64,000 nucleotides of DNA from Diphasiastrum complanatum (lineage: Eukaryota > Streptophyta > Lycopodiopsida > Lycopodiales > Lycopodiaceae), in NCBI GenBank assembly GCA_029204225.1, contig CM055107.1, forward strand, positions 20,269,997 to 20,333,996. Reading direction: 5' to 3'. The first letter of the stretch is position 1; every line of letters starts with the position of its first letter. Shown piece by piece: positions 36,707 to 55,715 of the stretch. The position numbers were made by a program, and so were the translations under genes. The notes under the pieces were generated by a model that was not told the origin of the DNA, did no database searches, and was given only the letters and a program-made list of their open reading frames with translations.

Positions 36707-36973
36707 ATGGAGCAATGCATTTTTCTCAACATATCGGATTCTAGTGAGTCCGTGAAGATAGTAGCAGTATCTGGATCTTTGACAAAAGCACCATTCAACT
36801 CTGGTTTCGTGCGCACAGCTGTAAAGTTAGCGAAGGACCTTCTTGGCTTAGAGATCGAGGCATTGCATATCGGGGACTTGCCATTTCTGAATATTGATCT
36901 TGAGGTGAATGTAGTGGAGGCAGTAAGATCTCAGATCCTTGCACGCTCTTCTAGCGCTGGAGTTCCAGCCTAG
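36707..36973 (+). pseudogene. captured N-terminal fragment of an NADPH:quinone/FMN reductase
   Basis: The 88-residue frame contains VKIVAVSGSLTKAPFNSGFV, TAVKLAKDLLGLEIEALHIG and DLPFLNIDLEVN, then VVEAVRSQIL. This is the flavodoxin-like start of the NADPH-dependent FMN reductase family, including the plant cytosolic quinone reductases: the SGSLRKxSxNxG flavin-phosphate loop and the LPxxNxDLE segment. The usual Arg of SGSLRK is Thr here, and four or five residues seem missing between DLEVN and VVEA. The PEYN block and the second half of the protein are absent; the frame stops after SSSAGVPA. It sits between an LTR-like region and zinc-knuckle gag, so I read it as a host gene fragment carried by an LTR element. 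Confidence 0.75.
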
Positions 36974-37390
36974 CTTCTGCTGTCCACAAGCCTTTATTGC
37001 ATAGCCTTCCAACGATGGAGGTTTGAACTTGGATAGCTGTGATCAACATCAAATCTGCAGCGTTTTCCATCTGCAGCCCACAGAAGTTCTTCATCAGCTT
37101 CTCATCAGCGTTTTTCCATCCTCGTTTTTCATCATTTTTCCATCAACGTTTTTCAGTCGTTTCAGCTGCCATCAACATCGTTTTCAACTACCATCAGCCG
37201 TTTTTCAGAGATTTGTTTCAATGTTTTTCATATTTTTAGAGGTGTTCATAGTCGTTTTTCACCCTACGAATATCCATCCACCCTTATTCCTACTCCCTCG
37301 ATAGCATCGTCATCATCAAATGCTTCCACTCTATCCACAGAACTATAGTTGAAACAGATGAAAAAATTACACAAACAACAAATGGTGTAA
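36974..37390 (+). repeat. low-complexity 'catcagcgtttttc' region
   Basis: Irregular repeats of CATCA(G/A)C followed by GTTTTTC occupy 37060-37260. Frames through them are repeat-driven. No gene is seen. Confidence 0.5.
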
Positions 37391-38068
37391 TTTACGGCGC
37401 AGTTTGATCAGAAACTAAAAGCCTTACGAGGAGCTGTAGCGGCAACGCCCAATCTATCGGAACAAAACCAGCTTCAGTATCCCTATCGCGAAAATGTATG
37501 GTGTTCAGTATGCACACAAAACCATACAACCGAGTGCCCAGTCCTAAAGCAAAATCTGAGACTGACCCATAGATTTTGCCATTTGTGCAACGCAACATCA
37601 CACGATATGGCCTTTTGCCCATTTGACTCTTGGATTGTCTAACAGAAGAGGAGTCCTTATAAGACTTCTTATCCATATCATCAAGGGGCACCAAATGAAG
37701 CACCGAGGTATAGCGCACCAAATAATCAACAGCACATGGCCTTACCTGCACCACCCGGGCCAGCCAATCAACAAGTGGCCCATGTAAACTTGACAGCAAC
37801 AGAACCAGAGATGCCAGTACCATCTCAACCTGAGCAACAACAATGGTATGGGCCGGATGAACCATATATGGATATTGTCGTAAATGAATATATTGTGGCA
37901 TATGCAACTCAAACTCAGCATCAAGACAAAAGAAATTACGGTTGCTACGGATGTGGTGAAGGACACAGAATTGTTGAATGTCCCCTTACAAGGGACAATA
38001 TACATCCTTCTGTCGAGAATACAATTATGGACACTGCTTCAAGAATTGTCCATTGAGACCTGGTACCA
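37391..38068 (+). pseudogene. LTR-element gag nucleocapsid with four zinc knuckles, frameshifted
   Basis: The plus strand shows four knuckles in order: CSVCTQNHTTEC and CHLCNATSHDMAFC near 37500-37620, CYGCGEGHRIVEC near 37940 and CREYNYGHCFKNC near 38015. The first and third have three residues between the second Cys and His instead of four, and the last has Tyr in place of its second Cys. Between them lies a Pro/Gln-rich linker (PAPPGPANQQVAHVNL). Several frame changes divide the region. It lies directly upstream of an integrase tail, so protease, RT, RNase H and most of integrase have been lost. Confidence 0.75.
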
Positions 38069-38229
38069 GCGCACCATTGAATTTCACTGCAATCCAACAA
38101 GCAGCAGTTCCAGCAAGGATGCCAACAGAAAGACAATATTTTCATGCCCATGTGTTAGTCGTTACGCAAGAACAGAAGAGGAAGGAAGTGGCTCTCTCAC
38201 CACCACCATTGGTCACCGATGACTAACCC

Positions 38230-38566
38230 TCAATTTCAGCGCCATATCTGAATGTGAGGGAAGAAAGGAGATAGTACTAGAAGATACGGCACTAGGTACA
38301 GAGAGCACAAGTGGAGGAAAAAGAGCAAAAAGACGCAAAGCATGGCACGATCGCAAGTTACAAAAGAAAAATCTTCGATCCAGAGATCTAGTCCTGATGT
38401 ATAAAGCCAAGGCGATCAAGGAGAAATTAAAATTCATAGGCGAAGGTCCTTATCGGATTAAAGAAATTCTTAATTATGGAGCCATAAATTTAAAGAAACT
38501 AGATGGGACACCTTTTGACACACCCATCAACGGTAGCCGGTTGCACAAGTACTGGCCACCGCAGTG
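38230..38566 (+). pseudogene. Ty3/gypsy integrase C-terminal tail
   Basis: The frame reads KRRKAWHDRKLQKKNLRSRD, LVLMYKAKAIKEKLKFIGEG, PYRIKEILNYGAINLKKLDG and GSRLHKYWPPQ, then TGA. The WHD-K-KxFxxGDLVLxY...GPYRI...G.RLKxY arrangement is the C-terminal DNA-binding end of Athila/Tat-type Gypsy integrases. It follows the knuckle region by about 170 bases, meaning an internal deletion of nearly all of pol. Confidence 0.85.
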
Positions 38567-39744
38567 AGACAGATCTAGGTTGGTGGTGGCATATTACGGA
38601 AATTTTATCTATTAGGCCATCACAACTAGATCCAAGAAGATCAAGTCAGATCAAGCTAGATCCATCAAGATTCAGCCAGATCTGACGAGATCAAAGAAGA
38701 TCCAACAAGGTCCAAGAGAGATCCAGGTCCAGATAGGATCAAGAGAAAAGCAGATCATCAGATTACACCAATAAACCCCCCAGATTGTAGATCGGAGACC
38801 TCAATCTCAGAAACCATGGCAAAATAAGGGCAAAATTCACCAAAACCAATGGATCTGCTACCAATTATCTATCAAAACTTCTAGAGAGTTACCACTAGTC
38901 AGATCTAACATGGATGTAGTAGATTACCAATTTACAAAAGTTAAAAATCAGATTATCTTAAGATCTCCTCAAAAAACACTCTAAAAGAGTACTTTTTCAT
39001 GATTTTTTGAGATCCCCTAGGAGATGGCCCTTGAAACTTGGAGAGTCACTAGATCTGACCTAGATGCATCTATGAAAATCTCTGCGAGAGTTAATGATAG
39101 AGAAAACATCATTTTTTAGTGTGTGCGAAGGTTCCAAGAAGCAGAATCTTCAGAACCCTCGCAGAGTATCAAGATTATCAAACCATCCTTTGCAAGGGGC
39201 ATAAATGAAATTAGAACAATTAAATTAGCATGTCTACATGGTCTGATCTTGAAAATCCAACCACTAGAGCAAGTTGTGCGAGCATTCATTTCCTGCGAGG
39301 ATTGAACCCTCGCAGACTGTCTGAACCCTCGCCGAACCTTCGCAGGGCAGTCAAATCACCTCCTAAACTCTCACTGACTTCTTTGAGGTCTTAGAATTTT
39401 GTGAAGAAGGTCCTTGCCAAATTTTGGGTGGAACTGAACAAGGGAAAGTTGATTTCACCAAATACGCACTCTAGATTCTACTATATAAGGGCTGAATTCG
39501 AGTCATTTGTTACCTTTCTTAGCAAAGCTCTGTTCAAATTTTGATCAAATTTTTCAAGTTCTTTGAATGCAACCAAAATTCATACAAGCCATCGTTTGCA
39601 TACTCTGAACCTAGATCTGCACTCTAAACTGCTGTTACTACCATCCAATTCTCGTTTTTCACTATTTCTTTTCTCATTTCCATCAGTTTTTACCCATTCC
39701 ACCGTTTTTCTTACTTTTTAGCCAACTTTAACTATCACTGCTAA
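38567..39744 (+). other. Gypsy-derived leader-like spacer with CTCGCAG words
   Basis: From 38630 to 38960 the sequence is built of 'agatccaag'-type words. From 39080 to 39360 it carries GCGAGAGTT / AACCCTCGCAG words in both orientations, like the leader at 33690-34460, and the stretch 'aaaatctctgcgagagttaa' (39075-39094) is nearly shared with 33813-33832. Non-coding. A TATA-like 'tactatataaggg' lies near 39480. Confidence 0.5.
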
Positions 39745-41306
39745 CATGGCCTCCTCACCTTCTGACAACTCTAACACCAAGCAGGTGATCCAGCGGGAGA
39801 TGCCCTCAGCCACCCAGATTTGGCCCTTGCCTTCTGAAGCCCTGATTAAACTATGACTTCAGATTGTTGGCCCACTTCTTGAAGTAATGGAGTTCTACCC
39901 GTCGCTTTTCAACTCTGACATCCACATGGGCCTCGCCCTTCATGCTTACACCACCTGGGACACGCAAAAGAAGTGTTTTCACTCCTTGTACCAGGGTACC
40001 ATGTACAAAAAATGGATTAACGTGAACTCAATGGTCACTGTCGGCATTATGTTTGGTGACCGCCAGCCCATTTCTCATTGTCAAGCAAAAGCCCTTATAA
40101 AACCTTTCGTTAACTAGATTTCACTCGAAATTCTGATTCAAACTAACAACGGGTACCTAATAGAGGCTATCATGAATCCAGTAATTCAGACAGCTGCACA
40201 TTTGTTGAACAACTTTTTGGTTGTTTCAATATTTCGCAAGGACAGAATCTAGACCAAGCTACTTAGTCAGATTGTGGAGTCCTTCTTGGGATTCCCTGGG
40301 CCCACAGTTGTGTCATACAACTGGCATGTCTTCATCATCCACAAATTAACAATCTCCATCAAACCAAACAATCGCGACCGTATCCCAGCGGGTCCCCTGC
40401 TGTGTAACTTCGTATGTGCACTTCTCGAGACAAAAGTGCGCGGATTCCACCGTTCTAGTCTTTTATCATCCACTGTGTCATACACTAACTTGTATCCTCC
40501 ATCCACCACATCCACGTTTGCCCAACCTGCAGTCATTGACATGACAACCAACAAAAGAATGTGTGGCGCTGCCCCCTCCTCCTCATCTCCACCTGCTATC
40601 AGACGTCGTACCACCACCATTACACCAGTAACAGATCCAGTTTTTACCACCGCCACTTCCTCTTCTGTACAGCCCCCTCCCACTATTTCTGTTGCCGTTC
40701 CTCTTCCTTTTGTTCCACCCACAACTGCTGCTTTTGTTTCCATGACCATCTCCTCTATCAATACTACTTTTCTCTCTGTTCCATCTTCTACCACCCCTTC
40801 TATTACTATCGCATCCTCCATTACTCCTATTCCCATTGTTGTTAGTCTCCAGTTCAATCTTGCTAATCCAGGTCATAAACTTTTCACCACCATGCCAGAC
40901 TACTTCTGTCCCATCTTCTCCTTCCGTCCTCAACACCATCCTACAGTTTTCCTCTGTTCCATCCATTTTCTCTTTTGAAATTTTTTTTCCCATCCTTGTT
41001 TCCACTTCTATTCCTCCCACACCCCCCACTTCTGCATCGAAGGTTGCCGAGGGCGACCAACCGTTGTCCGATGACGCATTTGTACAAACTATTTTTATTC
41101 CATCACTAGATCGAACAGATCCCACCGCCCCAAATGACAAGAGATCACCAAAGAACCTTATTGAAGACAACGACGACGACACTATACAGGTCGTCGGGGC
41201 CACCACCACACAAGCCTCTACAAGCGTCAATGTACCAGCTACTCCAACGGACTTAACGACGACCTACCAAGCCTTGGGAACATTCATCAAGGATGCAGTA
41301 GCATCC
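39745..41306 (+). pseudogene. Pro/Ser/Thr-rich LTR-element ORF, broken
   Basis: A good start context (aacATGGcc) opens at 39745 with MASSPSDNSNTKQVIQREMP. A TGA at about 39856 and further stops near 40115 and 40250 cut the frame, which otherwise continues through GLALHAYTTWDTQKKCFHSL, PTVVSYNWHVFIIHKLTISI and LLCNFVCALLETKVRGFHRS into a long Pro/Ser/Thr/Val-rich stretch (40560-41030). It ends with an acidic segment and ALGTFIKDAVASQLW. The last base is joined to LTR sequence at about 41307. I do not recognise the family. Its place before an LTR is like that of the coiled-coil ORF at 6240-7406; both could be parts of one extra Gypsy ORF. Confidence 0.5.
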
Positions 41307-41640
41307 CAACTTTGGACTCACATGAATCTTGTGAATTCTAATGTACTTTTTGTGGACCCTTGGATTAAGTTGGGTCCAAGATAAATGGTTAGGATCAATG
41401 TACATATTAGCCAATAGAATTTTGGGGCAAGGGCCTTCCCCATTTATAAAAAGGCACCATTTGTACTCTATTTTGGATGCTTATTGAGAAGGAGAAAACT
41501 CTACCAAGCTTTGGAGAGAAGCATCCTCATTTGCTATTCACTACTTGCTAATGCTTTTGATTGTGCTTTCTATTTGCTTCTAGTTTACATGTTTTTGGTT
41601 GTGATAGTGAATGTTTCTCCATTAGCAAGCATAGTGGAAT
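41307..41640 (+). mobile_element. partial Gypsy LTR, plus orientation
   Basis: Matches the inner part of the LTRs at 7453-8257 and 34763-35618, including GGACCCTTGGATTAAGTTGG and the TATA box 'catttataaaaaggcacc' near 41440. Both LTR ends are missing: it starts mid-LTR fused to the ORF end and stops at about 41640 inside the LTR. Confidence 0.82.
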
Positions 41641-43981
41641 GGAGTCCTTTCAAACAGCTGAAGACACTAATTTAAATGGCAAGAACTCCCTCATCCATCT
41701 TTGCCAAATGTATGGATGCTCTTTGTGTAAATATGGAGTATGGGAAGCAACCATTGGAGTCCCATGTTACAGTGTTTCCAAGGACTAGTGATGCAAGCTC
41801 CGAATCAGATCAGGAACATGTCGACGTGGACGAATTTGAAGGCGACACAAATGTCAACTTAGACTGCTTTTCTACAGATGATGTTGGATATGTTTGGGGT
41901 AGACATCAATCTCATGTGGAGACAAAAAACATTTATTGAGCCTTGCTCTTCACAAACCAACATGCGTTGGACTATAATTTTGCTGAACAACTTTCCAATC
42001 TGTGAGTACACCTCAAGGTCCACCACCAGCCTCCATCAACATTACTTTGAGGCTCATATATTACCGGGAAAGTGCTGAAATAACCGTTCAATTTGACAAT
42101 TCTGAAGATTTTGAGAAGCCCTTTAAAACTTTTCAAACATGGGATATGGAGAATAATAAAGAGGTATATGCTGATAGATATCTGAAGGAAGATGATTTAG
42201 CACCAGGCTCGAAGTTAGATGGTCTATCTAAAAATCAATTTATGGAAAACTGTATCTTTGAACCAATTGACGATCAACACTTTTGTTGTGCTTGCAACTA
42301 GGTTGTTGTTGAAGCGTTAAGAACACGAAGATTATTACCAGCTACTTTTGAGTCACGGTTTAGATTTGTCCATGCAAGAATCTACATTTTCCAAGATCAA
42401 AGTCGCTACATTTTGGAATCTGACAGATTGAATTTTGAACCAGAAAATAAGAGAAAGAAGAGCACCTTGGCGGAGATCATGGAACGTGGACGCGCTCTTT
42501 GGATTGAATGTGAATGACCAAGATATATGAAGGGCCTCAAACTCTCTCCTGAACAAAGAAAGAAAATGTGCAAATTCTATCTCGGATTGAGAGGGGTACT
42601 TGGTAGTGAGATAACTGGGACACTGTCAGAAAAGGTGGCCCTCAAAAGCTTGTATGACAAGTTTGAGGAATACACGCGAATTTGGATATTATGAAATTTA
42701 ACTGTGCAAACCAAATTTCATAACATCTGGTAAAAGAATGAAAATAATTGTGATGACAATTAGATTCTTTAGAAGCTTGAGGTATGTGCTAGACCATCTT
42801 TGTGATCACTGTAAAAAGTTAGTAAACGGGGAGCTGTATTTCGAAAAAAAAAATAAAGATAAGCACATCGAGGAGGGTGTGACTTCACTTGTACGTGAAA
42901 GTTGTGCTCTCAATATTGAAAAATATCTGCTCTCTTTGGAAAACAACCTGCCGCCAAATGTGGAGTATGACAAAGAAAATATTAAATTGCTTTCTAAATC
43001 TATCAATAAAAGGTTTGCCAACGATTGGATGCGGGCAACAATTGGTGTGAACAACAGAACCATATCCACCTTGGTTGGTGATATTCCTTCATCCTTAAAA
43101 TTAATCGTAAATAAATTGAAGAAAAGATATTTGGTTGCAAATATTTCTAAAGTAGGTGCCAACACCTCCAGTACAAGATGGAGGTTTTTTTTTATAAAGT
43201 CAGGAATTCCAAAGGCGAAGAAGCCATTTGCTGTGGTGTAGAAGAATCTAATTTTACGAGTGTTCCATATTCCTCGTGGGAACAACCAACCTTGTATATA
43301 TTTGATAATATAGATTCTTTGGAGGAGTCCTATATCGTGTCAATGGTGCGGCATTGCATGGCGACCCTCATGACACAACATAAACTTCGTGTTGTCATTT
43401 TGTTCTTAGAACAAGGTATGAAAGAGGGAGTAAAGGCAAGCATTCACAAAATGAAAGATTTAAAATGCAAGGTCTTTGAAGATTATTATGAGCTCACAGA
43501 TCCATTGAAGCAGAGCAATTTGTCTATTCAAAACCTGTAGCCAGTGTTGTTTGTCTTATATAACTCAGATTCTCCAGATGATATTGTTGGATGTGTGCAT
43601 AGCAAACTTAAATTGTTAACCCTATGCTTTGGCGACAGTGGAAAATCTTCTAAAAGTTTGGTGACTTGTAAACCAATTCACAAAAAGAGAGCAAAACATC
43701 GTTACGGTGTCAGCAATATTATTGAATCATTCTTTGCTCCAAGTTCGTTCATGTGTCTTTATAAAATGTCTTACTGTGTAGCACCACTCCTGAACAACAT
43801 TGGAAGAAATTTAATAGTTATCGACAGTGCAAAAAATGTAAAACAAACGAAAACGTACTTGGAGGTCCATAACACCTTGGAATCACCTCCAAACACTAAT
43901 TCTTCATATTCTTCAAAAGAAGAAGATCTTGATGTAGATAAATCTGAGGGGGGTGACGAATATGTAGAGTTAGATATCTAA
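41641..43981 (+). pseudogene. unrecognised coding region, several frames, decayed or multi-exon
   Basis: Coding-like blocks follow on the plus strand: 41676-41939 (acidic, MARTPSSIFAKCMDALCVNM), about 41940-42300, 42302-42517 (LLPATFESRFRFVHARIYIF and AEIMERGRALWIECE), 42518-42690 (GLKLSPEQRKKMCKFYLGLR), 42738-43540 and 43541-43981. Within the fifth, a frameshift falls at the T-run of 43185-43193, and one TAG at 43538-43540 separates it from the last block, which ends in an acidic tail (EEDLDVDKSEGGDEYVELDI). Reading through these two lesions gives some 400 residues. I know no family for it. It may be a transposon gene or a retro-copied host gene; adjacent LTR sequence supports neither decisively. 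Confidence 0.5.
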
Positions 43982-45620
43982 ACATGTTTACATACATAGT
44001 TAAGTTTGTAATGACGGTTATGCCTAGACCAAAAAGGCAAATATATAGTTATCGCCTCAAGCGGTAGGGGTTGTTACCACTCTTTTTTGATAAATAATAG
44101 ATACATATATTTTGAAAACTATCATTGCACATTTCTTATTTGATTAAGCAACATTGATTCGAATATATGATATGTATATGTGATGTTTGATGGCATTTTG
44201 TGAATCCTTCATCTATGTAGAGTGATTGTCAAAGTTTTCAGTCATTTTGTGATTAAATTCTATTTTGAAATTCTCTTGTCCAATTTCGAAAATGGATTTT
44301 GAGAAAGTCCAAAATTAATTGGTGAATTAATTAATCCAAAGATAGTGATGAATACCTCTAAGACTTCTTCCAATGAAATAGATCTCTTGGTGGAAAAAGG
44401 CCCTAACAATAGAAGTTTTAGTTTGTTTATATTTTCTATAGCTAAGCTTTCATGTGGACAAACAAACTAATTTTCCAAATTGTTAACAATAGTCTTGTAG
44501 CAAAATGCACATGTAAGTGTGTATTTCAAGCACTTTTTTCAAATTTCATATTAGTTGTTGATTTTCAAATAATGTCAAGCAAAATATGATGTGTGTCAAA
44601 CATGTGGGGGTGCTAGTCAACTTTAGCATATTCAAATTTGGGGATGCATGCATCCAAAGTTGTCTTATGTCAAATGATGAAAAGTGTTGCCACAATCAAC
44701 AAAATTGGACGCATCATGTATGATAAAAAATACTGTAGCAATTTGACTACTTGTGTGCTCGTGAATGAAAAATAAAACTACTTAAAACATATTCCATTGT
44801 ATAGAATCCATAATACATAGAAAGTTGAAGCATAAGCAAGCAACTTTACTACACGTGTTGTTGATGCTTGGGCAGTGGAAAAGTCCCAAGTAGCACCAAA
44901 GTCCTAGGTGACATGCATGAAATGAGGTCCAACCTAGCCAACAATAGTCACATCGGCTAGGCTTTGGTTACTAAAGCTTGAGGGTGGCTTGAATACCTTG
45001 TGCTATCCCACACTTAAAAACACTTGCCTCCAATCTTTTAAGTTTGGGTATTTTCAAGGCTGAATTCCCATCAAATGGGTATACTTTTTATTTAGTTGTC
45101 AAAGGTTCCCAAAATGAGAGTGATTGTTGTGGAGTAGATGGACAAAATCTCATTTATCTTGAAGGAAAGCTATATCTTTTGAATAGAAAAGTACTTCATG
45201 AAGCAAATGCTAGTTATGAAACTCTAAAATTATGTTTATTAAATGACTACTTCAAGGGAAAAATAAGAAAGCTAAAACAACGAGACTTTCATTCATTAAG
45301 CAAGATGGCTACACATACTATAAAAAGAAAAATTTAACTTTAATATTTCTAGCATGCAACAATCAATAAAACTTAAAGTGATCAGTTTTTATTTTCTTCA
45401 TAATTTGTTTCCTACTGCACATCGAGAAGATTATGCTACATGTCATGAATGAATATTCATATAAAATAAATTTCTCATAAATTATATGCAATAAACTTTA
45501 TTGTCATATGATTTATAGTCTTCTGTCATATGATATGACTTTGATACACCCTCACAATTAAATTTTTCTAGATTGCAAACCACTCTTACTAACACCAATA
45601 ATATAGGTTACTAAGAGATG
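43982..45620. other. no gene recognised
   Basis: AT-rich sequence. A plus-strand frame at 45044-45337 shows no recognised motif. The dioxygenase gene ends (minus strand) at 45621, so its 3' untranslated region should lie just below that. Confidence 0.4.
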
Positions 45621-53090
<7,470 letters not shown>

Positions 53091-53303
53091 TTTTCACTCC
53101 GATTGCAGAAGTGAATTGCAGGTTATAACGTATTTAATTGAGAGAGAGAGAGACACACGCTGGTGGCAGAAGAAAATATATTGCAGGTTATAAGTATTTA
53201 TTTGAGAGAGAGACGTGCTGATGGCAGGAGATATTGAGAGATCCTCAGAGGAGAAAATCGGCCTAATATTGACTTTGAGAGAGAGAGAGAGAGAGAGAGA
53301 AAG
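53091..53303 (-). promoter_or_regulatory. upstream region of the dioxygenase gene: duplicated TATA-like/GAGA module
   Basis: Two tandem modules about 65 bases apart (53115-53170 and 53180-53230) share 'ttgcaggttataa', 'gtattta' and a GAGA run followed by '(a/g)cgctg(g/a)tggcag'. A longer GA run lies at 53278-53300. The TTATAA box lies about 32 bases before the ATG in the nearer module. GA-rich sequences upstream of plant genes are bound by BBR/BPC factors; use as a promoter here is inference. Confidence 0.45.
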
Positions 53304-53598
53304 TGGACAGTTTTGAATGTTAGGTGAAGGCCGAGGCTGATGAAGCTTCCTGGGAATAGGCCAGGGTCCAATATGCTCTATTTTGAGAAGGTTGTGGCCA
53401 GTCTCCCTTTCTTACGGGTGCAACATGAGGAACGCTCATGGTACGAACTAAATTGTCACCAAGTATCCATTACGTTCTCACCATGGCAGTCCACCATGGC
53501 AATCCAAAGAGTTGATCAAGAAATCATTTTTGCTCATTCAGGAAGCGAGAAAGCTCATTACTCCCTCATCTCAGATTTCGCCTTGGATGAGGCCTTAT

Positions 53599-53666
<68 letters not shown>

Positions 53667-54549
53667 ATATATATGCATATATAAATACATATATATAAAT
53701 ATTATATATACATATATGTGTACACACACACATATTATACGGCTTCATTGCATTGCAAGCTTTATAGATTGGTTGAGTGTTCAAAATTTCCAGCATCTAA
53801 TAAGGAAGTTAACTTGGCTTTCTTGTCCTAATTTGCCAACCTAGCTCCATTCCTAGAGTCATGCCAAGTAGGTGGCTAGTTGGTCAATCTCCACCACAAA
53901 TCTAGGATTTAGGTCCTATAAACTACCACTGCCAAATTGACTTGACCTACTCTTTAGACTTGATCTAACCTACACGTGGCTCCATGGCCTCACACGAGTG
54001 GGACCCTCTTATGTACAATTTACTTGGTTTTTTATCAAGCTAGATTTGCCAATTTTTTGGCAATTTCTCACACTCCTCGAATTTAGCTTGATCTATCTAC
54101 AACACTTTTTGCTTGATGAATGAATACTTGTCTAAAAGTTCTAGCTACAAACAAGGAACTTTTGAGACTCCAATAGAGAATGATGTCTATGAAGGATCTT
54201 TCATCACCTCTTAAAGGATCCCTTACAACATGTTCCGTAGATGTGTTTATATACATGTAGCACACTTCAAAAACTATACATCATGCCAGAAGCCATGGAT
54301 TCCAAGGCATTTTGTGCACTTGATGGTACATCAATTAAGCTAATAAGTGCATACATAATGTTGTCAAAGACAACTTGCCTTGCATGATCCAAATGATTGA
54401 GCCTTGATGGCTCCATCTTGATACTCAAAGTTTTTCTTGGAGTCCTCGGGTCTTGAGTTTGTCCCTCCACTTGACTTGACTCCAAACCATCAATGAATTG
54501 AATAAGGTGTAGATCCATTAGAATTCCCATCGTCGTTCCGATCATTGCT
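53304..54549. other. no gene recognised; contains a microsatellite
   Basis: Non-coding flank of the dioxygenase gene. A minus-strand frame of 92 codons at 54267-54545 (RTPRKTLSIKMEPSRLNHLD) shows no known motif and may belong to the adjacent LTR element. Confidence 0.35.
53600..53664. repeat. (TC)n(AC)n compound microsatellite
   Basis: About 32 bases of TC followed by about 32 of AC, then TA-rich sequence. Confidence 0.96.
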
Positions 54550-54989
54550 AAAACACAAACATGTGACGAACGCTACGTTACCGCCCAACCATAGCCGAGT
54601 ACTGCCACCTCACCCCCATGCATTGGAGCTATAGACCACCATCAAGCAAGCTCGGACCTCCGATAAGCCATGGTGTCCCATACCACCACACCTTACCCTC
54701 AACCCTCGCCTACCTACATTCTGAGGCCTAGATAATCATCCTGACCTGACCACAAGTGGAAGAGATCGCCATTATCCAGGAGAAAATCAATCACAAGCTC
54801 ATGGAGATCCACCTCTATATGCGACAGTTGTGCACACTGACGCAGGTCCATAACAACGTGTCACCGCGAGTCAATAAAACATTGACATGTGGCACCCAAA
54901 AGACCTATAACTCCAAATCAGCGTTCCGTCCCATGACTGAGACCGTCACCTCAAGTTTCTTGTTGTGTGCCCTTACGGGTACGTAACAT
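54550..54989 (-). mobile_element. chromovirus 3' LTR, minus orientation (distal end not defined)
   Basis: On the minus strand the purine tract 'aaagggggagggaa' is directly followed by TGTTACGTACCCGTAAGG from 54989 downward. This is the same arrangement as at 28831-28846. The far end near 54550 is a guess. Confidence 0.6.
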
Positions 54990-55000
54990 TCCCTCCCCCT

Positions 55001-55715
55001 TTAAGAGTCTTCTCCTAATGGGAGCAAACCAGAGAAGTTCAGTCTTAAATAGTCTTCTCTCTCCCAAGTGTCCTCATCATCTGACTTTCCTTTCCAACAT
55101 ACAAGAAATTCATAAACCAAACGTTTTCTCAATTGGTGACGGCGAATGTCAACGACTTTTTCAGGTACGTTAGGAACAAATGTAGACAAATCCTCTAAGT
55201 CAACCAGTTCACCTTCCGAAATTAGAGAATCCTTCCTACTAAGTCGTTCATTTAAATGACTTACATGGAAAACAGGATGAACCCCAACCTCAATCGGAAG
55301 ATCTAGCTGATAAGCGACCGAGCTAATTTTCTTTACAACCTTATAAGGTCCGTTGTAATGAGGAGATAGTTTATGGCATTTTCCCGTCCAAAGTACCTTT
55401 GAATCCTTAGGGATTTTAAGATACACCCCAATTCCGACCTCAATTTTCTACGGTGAGCAACCGCGGTTAGCATAAAATTGAGCTCTATCATGAGCGGTTT
55501 TCATGCCTTCCTTGGCCACTAGCAGCATTTCTTGCATATCTTACAGCAAATCTACTGCAGCTTGCACCTTGAGACCTTTGAGTCCGACCAAAACTGGAGA
55601 ACGCGACTGGCATAAAAGGACTAACTCTAATGGCTGAATGCTTGTCACTATTCTGCGTGAACTCAACCATTGGGAGATACTTTTCCCAATCAAACTGTCT
55701 TTTACAAATGAAGTC
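55001..55715 (-). pseudogene. Ty3/gypsy chromovirus integrase C-terminus and chromodomain
   Basis: Minus strand from about 55715: CKRQFDWEKYLPMVEFTQNS and DKHSAIRVSPFM, a frameshift, then from 55426 VYLKIPKDSKVLWTGKCHKL, HYNGPYKVVKKISSVAYQLD, HPVFHVSHLNERLSRKD and a chromodomain end (VYEFLVCWKGKSDDEDTWER). A stop near 55447 separates the two frames. It is a relative of 27880-28817. Catalytic integrase residues and RT are missing. Confidence 0.88.

Noticed and set aside
40267-41230. Long minus-strand frames (196 and 215 codons), Gly/Val/Arg-rich
   Set aside because: Antisense of the Pro/Ser/Thr-rich ORF, whose composition removes stops on the other strand.
42806-43285. Minus-strand frame of 159 codons
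   Set aside because: Antisense of the better-supported plus-strand coding blocks at 42738-43981.
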